Below, piece by piece: positions 47,201-59,938 of a stretch of 64,000 bases of DNA (within the stretch, counting starts at the first letter, position 1; each line of letters opens with the position of its first letter). A program made the position numbers and the translations under genes. This stretch comes from Perkinsus chesapeaki (taxonomy: Eukaryota; Perkinsozoa; Perkinsida; Perkinsidae), in contig JAAPAO010000087.1 in NCBI GenBank assembly GCA_013115145.1, positions 1 through 64,000 of the forward strand. Direction: 5' to 3'. The notes beneath the pieces were generated by a model. The model was not told the origin of the DNA and did no database searches. It worked only from the letters and a program-made list of their open reading frames with translations.

Positions 47201-50200
47201 AGGGGGGCTTCTGGCATGAAAGGACTACACATAGCGCTTGCAGAGCTGACTGAATACCAGGTGTGGTCTCGGCAACGTTCTGGATGAAAATCCGCGAGAG
47301 CGGTACATTTTCCTCCAGTATTCCCGCTAGACTCCGCTTAACCTTAGCAGCGTATTTGGTTAGTGCAGCTTCCGCAAGAGGGGTCTCATTGCAGGGCCGA
47401 AGAATGGACGCGACCATGACCTCAACCAGATCCGATGATTCCCGTTCGACCAGATTTATACAAACATCAATTACAGCCTCAGAAATTCTGCGGGCATCGA
47501 GCCACTCCGGAGATCCACCCATGCCACGGATGGCATTATCGTTGAGCTCCAAAGCGGCCTTTGTGGCATTAACGATCATATCCTCAGAGACTGCCTCACC
47601 GTCAGCTTCAAGAATCGACAGAACAATCTTTCCAGAGAAGGACCTCCTCGAACAGGTTGTCCCACTTATCATACCATCGATGGCGAAGTCCATGACAATG
47701 GCACGAGTGCTGACGTCATGAGATGCCACTAACATCATGCATCGCCTAATAACTTCCGATATATTGTTAAAAGCTTGATGGTTGTCAGCTAGTCCAAGTA
47801 GACTAGATACCAACACCTTCGCTTGTGCCTCCCCATGCTCTATCCTAGCAGTAACTGCGGCATGCAAGCACTCCTCAGCTGCAACACCAATCTCCTCCGG
47901 AAGGGAGCATTCTTTACACACAACCACGCTCAATACTAGCCCTTCCATACAGCGTGACAGCAACCAAGCACTCAGGATTTTATTTTCATCGTAAATGCCC
48001 AACTGAGCCGCCATTGTCTGGCATAGTACCACCGCTGTCAACAGCTTACGCTTAGGGGGCGGCGGTGACTCCTCGAGAATTGTGGTGAACGGTGTACCAT
48101 CACTACGCATCCATTTCTTAACTTGGATTGCGTGAGATCGGAGCAGATCAAGCGCAAGCTTCCAGGCTCCGTCCGGTGGTAGAGCAATCAGTGACGCACT
48201 GTTGCCGTGACCTGTCTTGATCGTGAAAGACAACTGCTGCAGTTCCTCTTCGCCACCGCCCACTTCAGCGTAGCTCTTCTGGGGGCGCATCTCGCAGGTG
48301 ACGCCATCAGCATTGCTTAATACACTACAGCGTGTGCCAAGCTTCCCAAAAGCTTTGAACGCCCTTATTGCGATTGCCTGTGAGTGATGTTGAGCATGGA
48401 CAATCTCCCCCGGTGGAGGTACAGTCAGCTTCATCAGCGCTGAAAGGACCGTATTAGGGGACACTTCCCCCAGGCCACGCCAAGCACTAGTTGACACATT
48501 CGACTCAGCTATCAGGGCCGGATGCAAGATATCATGGTGAAGATTAAGGCAATGGTCCAAGAAGGCTAGGGCCTGCACGGTGAGCTCAGGGCCATGCGGA
48601 AGCCTCGTAGAGTCGGTAATGTCCAACCTATTATAATCATGCTCCAGTGCCTTCGTCAAGATAGGTATGAGCTTGTTGAGCCTCGGAGCCATATGAGCCT
48701 TGAAGTCCACAGGTATTGAAAGGGATATCTCGAGAAGTGCAGATCGACACCACTCCGGCAAGGAGCTTCCAGGGACCGATGTGAGTTCAGTGACATAATC
48801 GATGATAGGATCGATAAGCTCCTGCATCTCCCGTATATCGAAAAGGTTGCCGCCCTTAGTAATAGCACGGAAGGCTGTTTTCACTATACCAACAACATTA
48901 TTAGGTTCACCAGCCAAGGTAGACTGTGCTAGCTGTAGACACTCACAGACAATGTCTGATATCTGCGGTGCCATTGTCGGGCCTCCACTCGTCGAGAAAT
49001 GGGCAACACACTTCACCACCCATTTATAGAGCCTCAGTAAAACGCTTCCACTATCGAATGTAAAGCACGTATTAGGCATGCTGTCACAGTTCTCTCGGAG
49101 ACCATAGAACTCGACACACTTGATGTAGGAGTCATCGGGGCTATTACCTGCCTGGAAGGCAATCTCACATGGTTGAGGAGCCACATCCCCTCCAAGCAGC
49201 CGCCCAAACGGTTCGCGGTATGCCTCAAAACGGTCAAGCCGAGTCTGCTCAACAGTACGCTCTGCACCGGGGCGATCAGCAGGCTCCGTTTGGGTGTCGA
49301 GGAATCTATCTACAACTTGGTATCGGGGATTGAACCACTTCCGTGGTATACCAGAACTCATAGCTTCGGGATCTTTCTCGTTGAAGGCAAAGATATCCTC
49401 AATGCGATGTACCGATAATGCTACTAGTATTTCGGTGAATGCAGGACTGGTATAGGCTTGGGACATGAACTGCTGAGTTAGAACGAGAGCGATGTTATTA
49501 ACGGATACCACTCTTAGCAGCCAACTGAAGCGATACGCGAATAAATCGGTAAAGGTGGTTTTATTGAGGTGCTGGAAGACCCCGCCAAACGCATCCAGCA
49601 AGGCCTGCTCTTCTGCATTGCTGCTCTGCACCATCATAGCAAACATACCCTCCGCAGTGAAGGCCTTCTGATCACCCATTTGAAGTAGAGTATCCGACTC
49701 TGGCTTTCTCTCATGCAGATTCATACTTGTCGCCAAGTGCTGTAGTGACGTTGCAGTTGCCACAAGATGACACATCTTCATACCGCCAACAAGATACCTA
49801 TCTAACATTTCCAAAGACTGTCTTGAACGAGCCACTGATGTTGGACACTTATTAGCCATACACCAGAATATGGGCTTTGATAGGCTTATTAACGCCCTAG
49901 CCAGCTCCCGTAATTGGGCCACTCCAGTCACTATTGTTGCCAAAGGTATCACAGGCAATGCTTTATTCGATTGTTGGTCAGAAGAATGCCCTACATTTAA
50001 AGAGGCTGCTATCCCCTTATTATCAACAGCGCATGCAGCCCAGTCACACTGAGGTGCCAAAAGCCTCATAATTTCAGCGATCGTCATCCACGTGTTATTA
50101 ACCTTTCCTCTAGCTCTCTCCGCCCAGCGTAAAACAATAGAAGGGATACGAGCCCGCTGTTCAAGGTCTTCTTCTTCATCCACTAGGTAGATGCCCTCAC

Positions 50201-51971
50201 CCGCCAAGACAATAGCACCTATTATAGTGTCAATCTCACCGACAAGTCTCTCGAAATTAACCGTAACCGCAGAAAGTAGCTGCAACGGTATATCCGAGTA
50301 GGGCCCGCTCGAAGGCTTTGGCAAACCCTGGCCGTCCCCGCTTCTCGAGGGTGATGATGATGCTGCTGGAGACGTCTCAGAAGCCTGTACTGACTCCCGA
50401 GAGCTCCCCTGTTGCTGCTGTCCTGTCTTCGGCACCTCATTCGGCTTATTGATAGTTTGGTCCGCCAAGCTCAAGAGTAGACCAACGCAGGCAGTTCGGC
50501 TCGAGAAGGGCATAGTGCTGTCCAAAAGATAGCCGCAAAAGAGGCCAAAAGCTGCTATAGTTTGTGGAGTGGTGAGCCTCGAACGTAGTATAAGGATGAC
50601 GTCGGACTGTATAGACAGGACCATAGCTCTGAGATAATCCCTCGTAGAGAGATCACTATCCATTGATCTATCAGAAACTCCTAGCATGACCTTCTCGTCG
50701 AGGATACTGTCTAGCTTACCAGCCAATGGACCAGCACATTGCTGACCCTCCAAAGTGACGAATCTCTTAAAGAGGCCCAAAAGGTTCCACCTATAGCTCA
50801 AAGCATCGGTTATTCCACGAGGATTCTCCGTCCTCGACAAGAGGAATGAAAAGCTATCAACCAATGCATTTGGGCAACCCGGAAACTCACATTTCGTCCA
50901 GGCCGGCACATTGCGAGAATTGGAGCCTCCACCTGCACAGTTGGCTGCTGCTGCTGCTTCATAGTTGCTCACTATAAACGAGATGGTCCTGTAATGTGCC
51001 AATGCCAACACATCGCTTGCTCCCTCTATGCACTCTACACTTGACCCGCTCAGCATCCTGGCCAGGTCCACCCTGCCCAGCCCTATAATTGCCGGTAAAT
51101 GCTCAGCACACTTCTTTATTGTTTGTGACATCGATATCACGCCCTCATGATCTCCCCCCGATTGAGCTATATCAAATACGACTTCTACAAGGGGAACTGC
51201 CTGCGATATCATGTCCAGTGCGTCGAACACAATGCCGCCCGCGACCTCGTTCTGGGATAAACTCGGTAGAGTTCCCAAAAGTGTCAATATATGGCTCGAT
51301 AATATCTTAATCTGTTCCATCGAAACAACTCTCTGCACACTGTGTACCCCTCCCTCGACCATCAATGCCGTCAGAATGCTCGTTTGTCCCTGTACAGCCA
51401 TCGCCCCTACTCCCCGATATGAACCTGGATCCTTTGGGACAGGATAAGCTGAGACGCTGCTGCCACTATAGGTAGACCTAGTGATAGCATCAACCGACAA
51501 AACCATGGTCTCCAAAAATGTCTTAAACAAACCGGACATGCCGTCCCATACTTGCCGACCCGATACACGGTACAGCACTGACACACTGGCTTTTAGACTC
51601 GCCTTCCCGCTGGCCATTGGGGACACCAATTTTCCCTGATTAGAACGATCCACAAACTCCTTCAAAAGGGGAACCGTATGGCTATAGAAGGAGCTTCTCT
51701 GTTCCTCGCTAACTCCAGCTTGGTCATATATTTCACAGATCCCCATTACCGTCTCACACACTTGTTTCTCCAACCCCTCCAATGCACTCTTTTCACTTGT
51801 AACACCACCAGTCAACAGTGCAGTCTCACTCCGAGCTCGAGCACTATTAAGCTCCACCATAAGAGATCGCAGCTTACTAGTCTCTTGCGCAAGGGGATTC
51901 TTGTTGCCATGCTGCCACCCCGATGACGTCTGCGCACTATATGATGGTGATGGAGAAGATGATGATGACAT
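38218..51971 (-). CDS. TRA1: Tra1/TRRAP pseudokinase, scaffold of SAGA and NuA4
   Basis: A giant activator-binding subunit of histone acetyltransferase complexes. ATG at 51969-51971 (MSSSSSPSPSYSAQTSSGWQ). The first exon, 51971 to about 41340, is 10.6 kb with about 3540 codons and no intron; it encodes the helical HEAT-repeat solenoid and enters the FAT domain. Short exons at 41320-40890 give FTELQEASQMLDQLRQVLSR and EIWRSRVPARVEPMSVWGEV, a conserved FAT segment. The next large exon (about 40690-39050) contains RLGLPLVSHHF and SLALDPTCTSSWENLSNLLW (TPR-like), then the pseudokinase N-lobe VRQIALIGSNGRRYYWVARS. Further exons (38880-38480) read PDEFILSTTLPGMSFPSS and MPAVMIALAECLAEH, and the FATC end is PYDWMPWL, stop 38218-38220. 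No catalytic DxxxxN or DFG was seen, as in known Tra1. Total length roughly 4300-4500 residues. Confidence 0.92.
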
Positions 51972-53151
51972 ATTAACGGCCTTGGGACCCTTTACTACTA
52001 CTACCCCAAGGCCTTAACAACAACAACTAACAACAAAGGTAACAATACAATTAGACGTTAACAAAGACCGACCATAAAATAACAATACTGTATGTATACC
52101 AGAAACCCTCAAGGAATCATGCATGCTTCAACCTCAGATCCAATCACTTATATGTTGTTTGCCTTCTAAAATACCGACTTCGATAAATGGTTTTATTATT
52201 ATGTTTATCGCTCATATAGACCTGACCCTTCTTAGCCCTAGCCCAGTAGAACACTTGCATCGGCACTGTCTTAACTCGCCAATCAGCCTTCATCAAATCA
52301 CGTTTCGTTTCCTGATCAGACATTTCCTCTCCCTCCAGTCTACTAACCTTCGCTCACATTTCTTCCCAATCTCGTATAGTAAAGCTCCGCTGGCTGCCTC
52401 ACCAGCCCACCAACACTCTTCACTATACCCTCGCCGCTAACCTCGGCTGTTACGCTACTCAGGAAACCCAACTCATCGGAGAACTCCGATCCAGTCGATC
52501 GTGGGCGATCAAAGTAACCACAAGTACCTGAAAGCCCTAAGGAGTAGCCCAGAGCGTGCGAAACGCAGGCTTCTTGAATTTAAGATAATGGCCTACAAGC
52601 TTATATTCCACGAGCAAACGGGCTCCAAAAGTCACCACAGACAGAATGGAGGCAAAAGCTTACATATCTCCTTAGCGTCTCTAATGCATAGTTCATGACT
52701 CCGAGGGTCGACGACAAACTGTATGCCAGAGCTGGAGGAATCAGAGATACTCTTTAGCACTCTCAAGTCGGATGAGACCGAGAACAGCGACCCTAAAGAT
52801 CGAAACATTCAGCGCTACCAGAGATCGATGACAACTTCCGAGCCCCCCTCTCTCGACAACTACCAACTTCGGCCTGTCCACATACGGTGAATGGTCAAAT
52901 AAATACTATCCGGAAGATCAAGGTAGGAATCTATAAGCCCAGAGCATTAATGGATGGCATAAAGGAAAGACATCGGCGAATCCTTCACATGCTCATTAAA
53001 CACAGTTACCCATCCCAGCAACCATCTTGACAATAAGCCAGCAGACACCACACTGCAGAGTCTACATTACACCAAACCGACGACATGCAGATAAGATCCG
53101 GTCGGTAACTTTAATCTTGATAATAATTCCTACCGCCCAACGTTTCACCAA
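51972..53151. other. Gap upstream of Tra1, possible small or broken gene
   Basis: The first 150 bases upstream of Tra1 are CAA/TAA-rich and probably 5' UTR and promoter. From 52400 to 52890 the plus strand has protein-like segments in all three frames in turn: NSSENSDPVDRGRSK, then KYLKALRSSPERAKRRLLEF, then a 55-codon ATG frame at 52723-52890 (MPELEESEILFSTLKSDETE). No splice sites join them cleanly. They could be exons of a small gene or a frameshifted pseudogene. Confidence 0.35.
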
Positions 53152-53865
53152 CTACTTGCCTCCTTCTTCCCAGAGGGGGCAGTAGTGATCCCTATTACCC
53201 GTTTCCCCAAGCCTTCCTATCCATGTAATATTCGGTCCCATACCCCCTGTAGCCTCCATCCATTCACTCTCAGTATCCTCTACAGCCGCCTTCACCTCAC
53301 TAGTATGCCGCCAAGGTAGCTCACATGCTACCATTCGCAACCCGTCAAGTAGCTCTCCTCGCAGATAAGGGTCCATCCTCCCCACCACCGTAGCCGTTTC
53401 CTTCAGTTTTCGGCAGTCTGTCGTGATAACTGTTGCCTTTGCCGTCTTGGCCGCTGCCAACATGTCCTCCGCGTCTGCCGTATCGAAGTCCACAAGTCCT
53501 GCCCCGACCCGATAGACAGCTTGCGTACTCTCAAAGTCTGCCCCGACGTCATCGCTGCTACAAACCAAGACAACGTCTCGATTATCCAATTCCAGCAGCT
53601 CTGCAGTGTGCTGCGCTCTTCTATCAAGCTGCTCTCCAGTGATAGAGCATTGCCTTCCCACATGATAGTAGCTCTTGGACGGGACATGAACGGGCCCGGT
53701 GGAAGATAGGTCACCACAGCCATCCACGGTGGCGGAGGATGATGGAGACCCCGCAATGAGCCTGTCAATGGGTAGCATGGCCGCTCCCAAACTCCGACAG
53801 AAGTCCGTCGATTCCTTGTTGACCGTATTGACTAGGACGGTCCGCGTCCTACTGTCGGCTGCCAT
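53152..53865 (-). CDS. Conserved-looking protein of unknown function
   Basis: A single exon of 237 codons, ATG at 53863-53865 (MAADSRTRTVLVNTVNKEST), stop at 53152. The protein has no signal peptide or membrane span and a mix of alpha and beta character. It includes a Rossmann-like start (RTVLVNTV), RDVVLVCSSDDVG, GLVDFDTADAEDMLAAAKTA, TVITTDCRKLKETATVVGR and a tail ITWIGRLGETGNRDHYCPLW. I do not recognise it. Codon use and the clean single frame support a real gene. A cytoplasmic role is likely. Confidence 0.65.
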   Translation of the reverse strand: MAADSRTRTVLVNTVNKESTDFCRSLGAAMLPIDRLIAGSPSSSATVDGCGDLSSTGPVHVPSKSYYHVGRQCSITGEQLDRRAQHTAELLELDNRDVVLVCSSDDVGADFESTQAVYRVGAGLVDFDTADAEDMLAAAKTAKATVITTDCRKLKETATVVGRMDPYLRGELLDGLRMVACELPWRHTSEVKAAVEDTESEWMEATGGMGPNITWIGRLGETGNRDHYCPLWEEGGK

Positions 53866-54368
53866 TTGCCTGAACTACAGCATTCCCCCACACCCCTATG
53901 AGCATGCTATCACCGCGCAGTGTCCTGGTCTTCATATGGCAATGGTACGGCTGTGCATTGGCGGCTCCAGAGGGCTTGTCGGGCTGCCAAGGAAGCTTGA
54001 TAGGAGCCTAAAGTACCGATGAAGATAGACTTAGACTGTCTGGGTACCAGGTGGAAGCCAAATACCAACTCTTGTATTCTTGATACCACGTAGGCCTGCG
54101 AGGAGCCTTTGAGGTAGTGAAGATGATGAACACCTTCGATAGGATCGAAGCAGCATATAGAAAAAGAAAAAGAGACAAAAACTATGCACCAAATATCAAG
54201 TGGAAAAATGCGAGAGAAATGTCGCCACCGGGGATCGAACAAGAAGCCTGACTTTCTTCCGGAGAAACATGCGGCGGCGGTGATTTATCTGTAATTGCTT
54301 CGGTGCGTTTCCAGGCGGTCCATGATGGCTCTTAAAGTGCCTGAAGCATATCAACATATGTCACAGCC
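53866..54368. other. Intergenic with tRNA-like repeat
   Basis: There is no gene. The only structure is the dispersed repeat copy at 54216-54306. Confidence 0.4.
54216..54306 (-). repeat. tRNA-like dispersed repeat, copy B
   Basis: On the minus strand this reads CACCGAAGCAATTAC near its 5' end and TTCTTGTTCGATCCCCGGTG near its 3' end, followed by GCGACATTTC. The ends CACCG and CGGTG can pair like an acceptor stem. It matches copies A and C in both flanks while the centre differs. Confidence 0.45.
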
Positions 54369-56912
54369 TCATCGAACAGATATTCGGTTAGATCGGCAAG
54401 ACGACCATCGATGATTATAATCACCTTCATCTATCTCCTCCATATCGTCTCCACCTCCAAACGAACCCCTCTTATGTAGCTGATACATCACTACAGCACC
54501 AATACCCATCATAGTGAAGAGCACCTGAGCAATAGCAGCATAGAAGCAGACCCATGTCGCCACAGTGTGCCTTCGAAAGAGCCGCGGCCCACCATCCTTG
54601 GTCTGAGCTTTGCGGTGGGGGCTTGTACGGCTCTTGGACAGACAAACTGGCTAAAACAACTCTGAAAGGGAATTGGCAAGGGAGATGCATCCTGCGAGGG
54701 TACTGCTTATTCTCTGTGATGAATCCAATAGCTGCATCGAATATCGCAACCGGGCTTCCTGACAGCCAACCTGCCACGACAAGTTGTCTTACTTATGGTC
54801 GAAAGCTGTGAAGGTGCACACTCTGACCTAGATGGTATCTTTCCATCAACACATCTCGGAGTGGCATTTAATTAACTTTTCTCGTACGCTCTCTTACCTG
54901 AGTGTTCCTCTGACTTTGCTGTCCGGCGGAATCGAGCTTGTGATTCGAGCAAGAAGTAATCGGTAAATGCCAGAGGCGTGCTGTTCTTCAACTCGATACG
55001 ATAACCGATGGCCCTTTGGTAGTCGCCAGCTTCGAGCGCTGCGAGGTTTACTATGTATCTGCAATTCCTGCTATCTTGCTGCATATGAGTAGGCCTCACA
55101 GAGAGCTCTTGGGCTGAGGGCCAGCGATATCTGTATGGCTCACAAATGGCTTCAACACCTGTACTGGTAATAACGACCACGATTATAACAGCACCGTACC
55201 AATCCAATAATAGCCAAGCTGCCTCTGACAAAAACCCTGTATGAGAAGGCTGCAGTTGGTGTAGGCAAACGTGGCACTTTATAGAGGACCTCGCATATCT
55301 TCTTATTATGCCGGTGAACTCTGTGATGAGTTGCATACACCCAAACCTGCTGATCGGGCAGTGCAAACAAATTCGGCTAGTGCGCAAACCTCCCCATCAC
55401 TCATCGAGACATAAGCTCTCCCCAAGCCATGGCTCTCGACAGTTATACCCGTGGCCTCTCTAGCCCATCCTCCGCAGGGGGCTCTCGATATAGAATCGAT
55501 GGTAGACTGAACAGATCTTCCTCTCAAACACGTGGTCAGTCTTTACCGCAGAAAAGTGTCCGAATTCCTTCTTGGACAGCCACCAAGGTTGAGAGCCGTG
55601 TGTCCCTCCCTTAGCCAGATCAATGATGCCACCCTCTGTCCTAGTGACAAGTAAACGACCTGAAGTAAGAGCAGCACCGAGCGACACCCAACGGCGCTTA
55701 TCACCCCTGAATGTGCCATCAGCACTGAAGACGGCCAAATACCCAGTTGAGTCACCGAAGACATAGTTGGACAAGAGCCTTCCATAGGGATAGCAGTTTC
55801 ATTATTCACGAATGCTGACCTCTCATGTGCTGTGTACGACACCGCAGTTAGTCTAGGCCTCCTCGACATGTCGACGTTAAGCGTCTGGGCTGCCTGGGCA
55901 TTGCTATTGCATTGCTGCTCAGTAAGGGTTGTATCCCCTTCTCCTTGAAGAGCTTTAGAGAGTGAATGGCTGAACTTCACTAACAAGCAGTGTGATGTAC
56001 TTGCAAGATGCAGATGACTCTCCCGCACATTCGCATGCCACTTCCAATTTAGTGATATTCCTCGCATTGTCCACCAGTGCCCGAACAAAAACTTCGAAAA
56101 CTGTCAAATGCTGACGCTCTCCATCCACCAGGCCAATAACCCTGAGGGCTAGCATAGCTTAACGTCGATCCCCTCCCCATCTAGCTCACTTCTGATCCTC
56201 GGAGCTGTACGCGATTATTGTAGCAACATCATGTGCACTCATTTCAAGAGAGATAGACGAGAGGACATCCCCGGACAAATGGTCCAATACCTTCACTTGG
56301 GGGGTAGACGAGCACGTGCATCATTCTTACTCTCAGCGTGCCATCAGAGTTTACTGTGACAAGGAGAGAGTCGGGCAAACCCTCCAGACCTTTGATGGAC
56401 AAGAGTTTCGCATGGAGGACTTCCGTCTTTGAATCCATCAAGCGCACCTGAGATATGCCCCTATCAAGTATGCATAAGTTGAACTACCTACGTTGCGTAA
56501 TGGAAGTTGAGGGTTTGTAACGAAAGTCTGCTCGACTTCGGTATCTGTCACGTCTACGACTTGGATATTTGCCTCAACACTTTCCCCGTTGTTGATGTAT
56601 CTTAACATAACGATCTCCCAGTGATCCTCTCGGCTCGAGTGGGCACATGAAGTGTTTAGCTTCTGGTAGCGACTCTTCCATAACGACAGCCATCATCGGA
56701 GACAGCTCAGCGTGAGTTCGTACACCACTCATTGAAGCATCTAACGTAGGTTGACAGAAGCTGATTGCTTGAATTAGGAGTAGGCTACTTAGCATCTCCA
56801 ACGATCGGGTGATTTCCCTCACCAATTCTATTTCGTTTCTAGCTCCTGGAGTAATAAACGCATTGATCAAGGAGAGAACAATAGCGAACTCCAGGTGGAG
56901 GCGAACAGGCAT
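54369..56912 (-). CDS. Type I membrane protein with repeat-rich lumenal part (multi-exon)
   Basis: ATG at 56910-56912 gives a signal peptide (MPVRLHLEFAIVLSLINAFI). Exons downstream encode beta-rich segments: NIQVVDVTDTEVEQTFVTNP, VRLMDSKTEVLHAKLLSI, DSLLVTVNSDGTLRVRMM, and FGDSTGYLAVFSADGTFRGD with RLLVTRTEGGIIDLAK (55460-55770). The NSDGTLRV and SADGTF turns are typical of beta-propeller blades. A later exon (54872-55150) gives ICEPYRYRWPSAQELSVRPT and GYRIELKNSTPLAFTDYFLL. The end has one membrane span, VCFYAAIAQVLFTMMGIGAV, then a short acidic cytoplasmic tail (GGGDDMEEIDEGDYN) and stop at 54369. Architecture resembles EMC1 or sorting-receptor-like proteins, but no family could be assigned. 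Exon borders are approximate. Confidence 0.6.
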
Positions 56913-57277
56913 GCTACAATGGTCAATAACTTGATAAATACGTTAAGGCTGACATATAGTAGTGAACAGCGACACGACATGTAGACGATACGGGGCAAGG
57001 CATCTGTTCATGACATGGCTGTTTCATCACCAGAGTGACGACTGTTAATTAATTTCCTGATGGCCTAGTTGACGCCTCGCCTGGATGACCCGAGCGAAGT
57101 AATGGAGTTGCCACGCGAACCCAAACGGCGATGGAAGCTGTCTCGTCTTGCCCTAGCTCTGAGTTGCATTCGGAGCTCTTGAACCGCTGTGGGGGCTTCC
57201 GAGGCAGTATCACTATTGCTACTAGCCTCACAGGATGTTTCCTAATGATGGAAAAGATGTGTTAGGGTTGGCAACAC
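56913..57277. other. Intergenic
   Basis: About 365 bases between two minus-strand genes. A 60-codon minus frame at 57049-57231 lacks family features and probably is chance. Confidence 0.4.
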
Positions 57278-59938
57278 TTAAACGGTGTTTACTTCGGATT
57301 CCTCCTCGCTTGAACCGTCGTCTGTCTCGCTTCCCGGATCAGGAGGATTTTCGGTAATCTGAATTCAGATGATCTCAATTTTAAGACAAGGAGCCAACAG
57401 ACTAACTTCTTCGCTGAGTGCCAAGTCAAAACGAGCCTTCGCTTCGGTTTGTCGAAGGCGCCTACATTTGTAAGCATAATTATGACGTCTGGCGATTCAC
57501 CTTTCATCAGCCTCCCTTGCACGTTGAGCTACATGCCTGGCACTCCTTGCAAGATCCACGATGTCGTCAGATCGCCCCCCTAACACGGCGCTAAGATCTT
57601 CCAGGCTCTAACAACTCACCTGCATACCGCTGATTGGAATGAGAAGGCTTACACTCACCTGACGGGTGTTTCACATGACACGGAAGACGACAGACTCACT
57701 TCGAAAAGAGGCTTGTGAGCGAGCAGCTTGCATCTTCCGGGTCAAGCTCAGCATTTTATCTTGAATGTCCGCTTGTGCCTTTAGTGAAATACAACATCAA
57801 TACATTCTATTCTCTAGCAAGTTGCTATTAAAAACTCATTCGTGTGTTTCTTAGCAACACAGTCCGCAAGCTTACTTCTTCATAAAATGTCGGCCCGTTA
57901 GGATCGATGGCTGAAAACAAACTGAAGGTGCAAAATGTGTACTTTCTGCGTACCTGATTTACTCGCTCTAAGTAATAGGTTTTTCCAAGTCATCGCTTTG
58001 GACATAACGGAGAGCATCCCGGATGCATTTTTTCCGTTAGACGGGGATCGGGGTGGCAGCCGAGCATTCTTCCGGGCCAACCTTGGTGGATTATTGTACC
58101 TTGGAAGTATCGTGCTCGATGAAGGAAGGATATCTTGCTGAAGTACATTTGTCTGAGAATTCTGGTAGTTTCTGAGATATCGCTCTCTCCTGAAGCCGAG
58201 CAGCTGTCTCTTCGAATTCCTCAGACTCTCCCACGGTGGGAGTCCCACCGTCTGAGTCTCCGCTGGATTCCTCGTCTTGCTGATCCCTCCTCAGACATTC
58301 AAAGCGATCCACCTACGATTGAATGTACGAGAATAGGATAAAAACCCATGCTACTTCATGAGCAACATATTCTTCCTTGGCTTTGACGTCATCGACTGTA
58401 ATTGCAAAGAGGCTTTTCAGACCTGTGTGGAAGTAGCTCAGTAGAGTGATATGCTTAGACGCACAGGAGAGTAGCAGTTTGCTTGCAGACTAGCCGCTAT
58501 GTTGCCCGCAGATCAAGGTCTAGTCTAATCGAATGAAGCCCCTTCGCGTAGCTCTTCAGCATGTGTCACCCCAAAATGTTGCGCAGAACCTCTACTCAAA
58601 CGTGTCACCCAAAAGAACTGACCTTCCGTTATCTTTTCTTCATTTCCTACAGTATTCGACCTCAGTAATCCACCAGCAGGACTACCCTGAATTCGAAAAA
58701 GTGGGGGAAGTTGTACTATCAAGCTTTACCAGATCTAAAGCCGTCCCCTTCGCGGAAGTCAACTTCTCCTGACATGATGCGGGTTGCGAATCTGGTATGC
58801 TCTACTCTCTGGACCTTCGGTTGCCTATCGCCCTCTATTCGCTGCATCATCTCCTCCGCCTAAGATAGCAACTTCAAGTGGACCATTGCCAGTACTACCT
58901 ACAGATTGGGTCAGTCGTTTTGTGAAAAGTCTTGCGGCAGGAACATCTGAGGGCTATGTCAGCGAAACTAAGGGGCCAGGAGAGGCTCGTCACCTCTCGT
59001 TCCGGCGACTGCTCGTCGGTGTTGCTGCTCTGGGAAAGCCAGCCGTCCGGTCTGAATCTGAACTACGCCACGTCAAGGCCAATATTGTTAGCAAGCTGGC
59101 GTTATCGTGCAAGTTTACAAGCATTCTTTTGCCCATCTGAACGACCTGCTTCATCTCTCTAGCTTGTTGACTCTCTTTAGTACTCTGACCGAGATCCTCC
59201 ACCTTCAGCAGAGGGTCGGCTATCAGCAAGGAAAGCGTTGAATCGCAACAAGGTAATTAGCTACGCTTTTGCCCGTCCACCTTTATCATGTTGGAGTTAG
59301 CTTCGGGTCCCATCCTCTCTCGTTCCTCTTGCGCTTTTTTCAACTGCTTTCTCTTTTGCTTCTCCAGTTCATGTGCTATCTGATACAGATCTGTGCACAA
59401 ACGCCTCGATGATTAAGGTAACCTTTTCCATCAAGTGGCGGTGCTCGCGTGCTGCTTTCTCTTTACGCTCGAGTGCAGCTATAACGCTTTCTGTAAGCCA
59501 CGGCCGAGCCGCGGTTCGTTCTCGGGTCAGCGGCAGCTCTGCACAAGCACGGTGAGCCATAGGGGGTGAGCATGGGGTTCTTATGCGTGCTAACCTGAGG
59601 TGTCGAGAGCCGAGTCCGTTCGATTAGGGTTCAGGTTGCATGTCATCGTTGGCCAGTGATTCATTCTCAAGTCTTCAAGGTCCTCTCGTGTCAACCGCAG
59701 TCTTGAATCCTCTACAACCTATAAAACTATGATAATCTTATTGACGTATACGAGTCACGAAAGCGACCATCGAATGCAAAAATGTCTTTTTTTCGAACGA
59801 GCATTATTGCACATGCCAGATGAAATGAATTACAGATCTATGCCTCTTCTTCAACTCATTGAAGCTTTTTCTCGTCTGTTCATTCTCTTCGTCGGTCTCA
59901 ACGTGTTCAGAGTCCTCGGAGTCCGTTCTGTCTTTCAT
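57278..59938 (-). CDS. Charged coiled-coil protein of unknown function (multi-exon)
   Basis: ATG at 59936-59938 opens MKDRTDSEDSEHVETDEENE, an acidic start. Exons then read RKSFNELKKRHRS, VVEDSRLRLTREDLEDLRMN, ESVIAALERKEKAAREHRHL, ELEKQKRKQLKKAQEERERM, ADPLLKVEDLGQSTKESQQA, and MDRFECLRRDQQDEESSGDS. Later exons are QADIQDKMLSLTRKMQAARS, ARHVAQRAREADER, LRQTEAKARFDLALSEE, and an acidic end SETDDGSSEEESEVNTV with stop at 57278-57280. Introns of roughly 40-60 bases with GT-AG ends separate the later exons. Long heptad-like Lys/Glu/Arg helices point to a coiled coil, perhaps cytoskeletal or nuclear. The middle (58350-58980) is poorly resolved, and two genes rather than one is possible. Confidence 0.5.

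Noticed and set aside
41340-51971. Many shorter frames opposite or within the Tra1 exon, for example 47263-47721 (+)
   Set aside because: They are shadows of a 3540-codon frame with clear Tra1 features at its 3' end.
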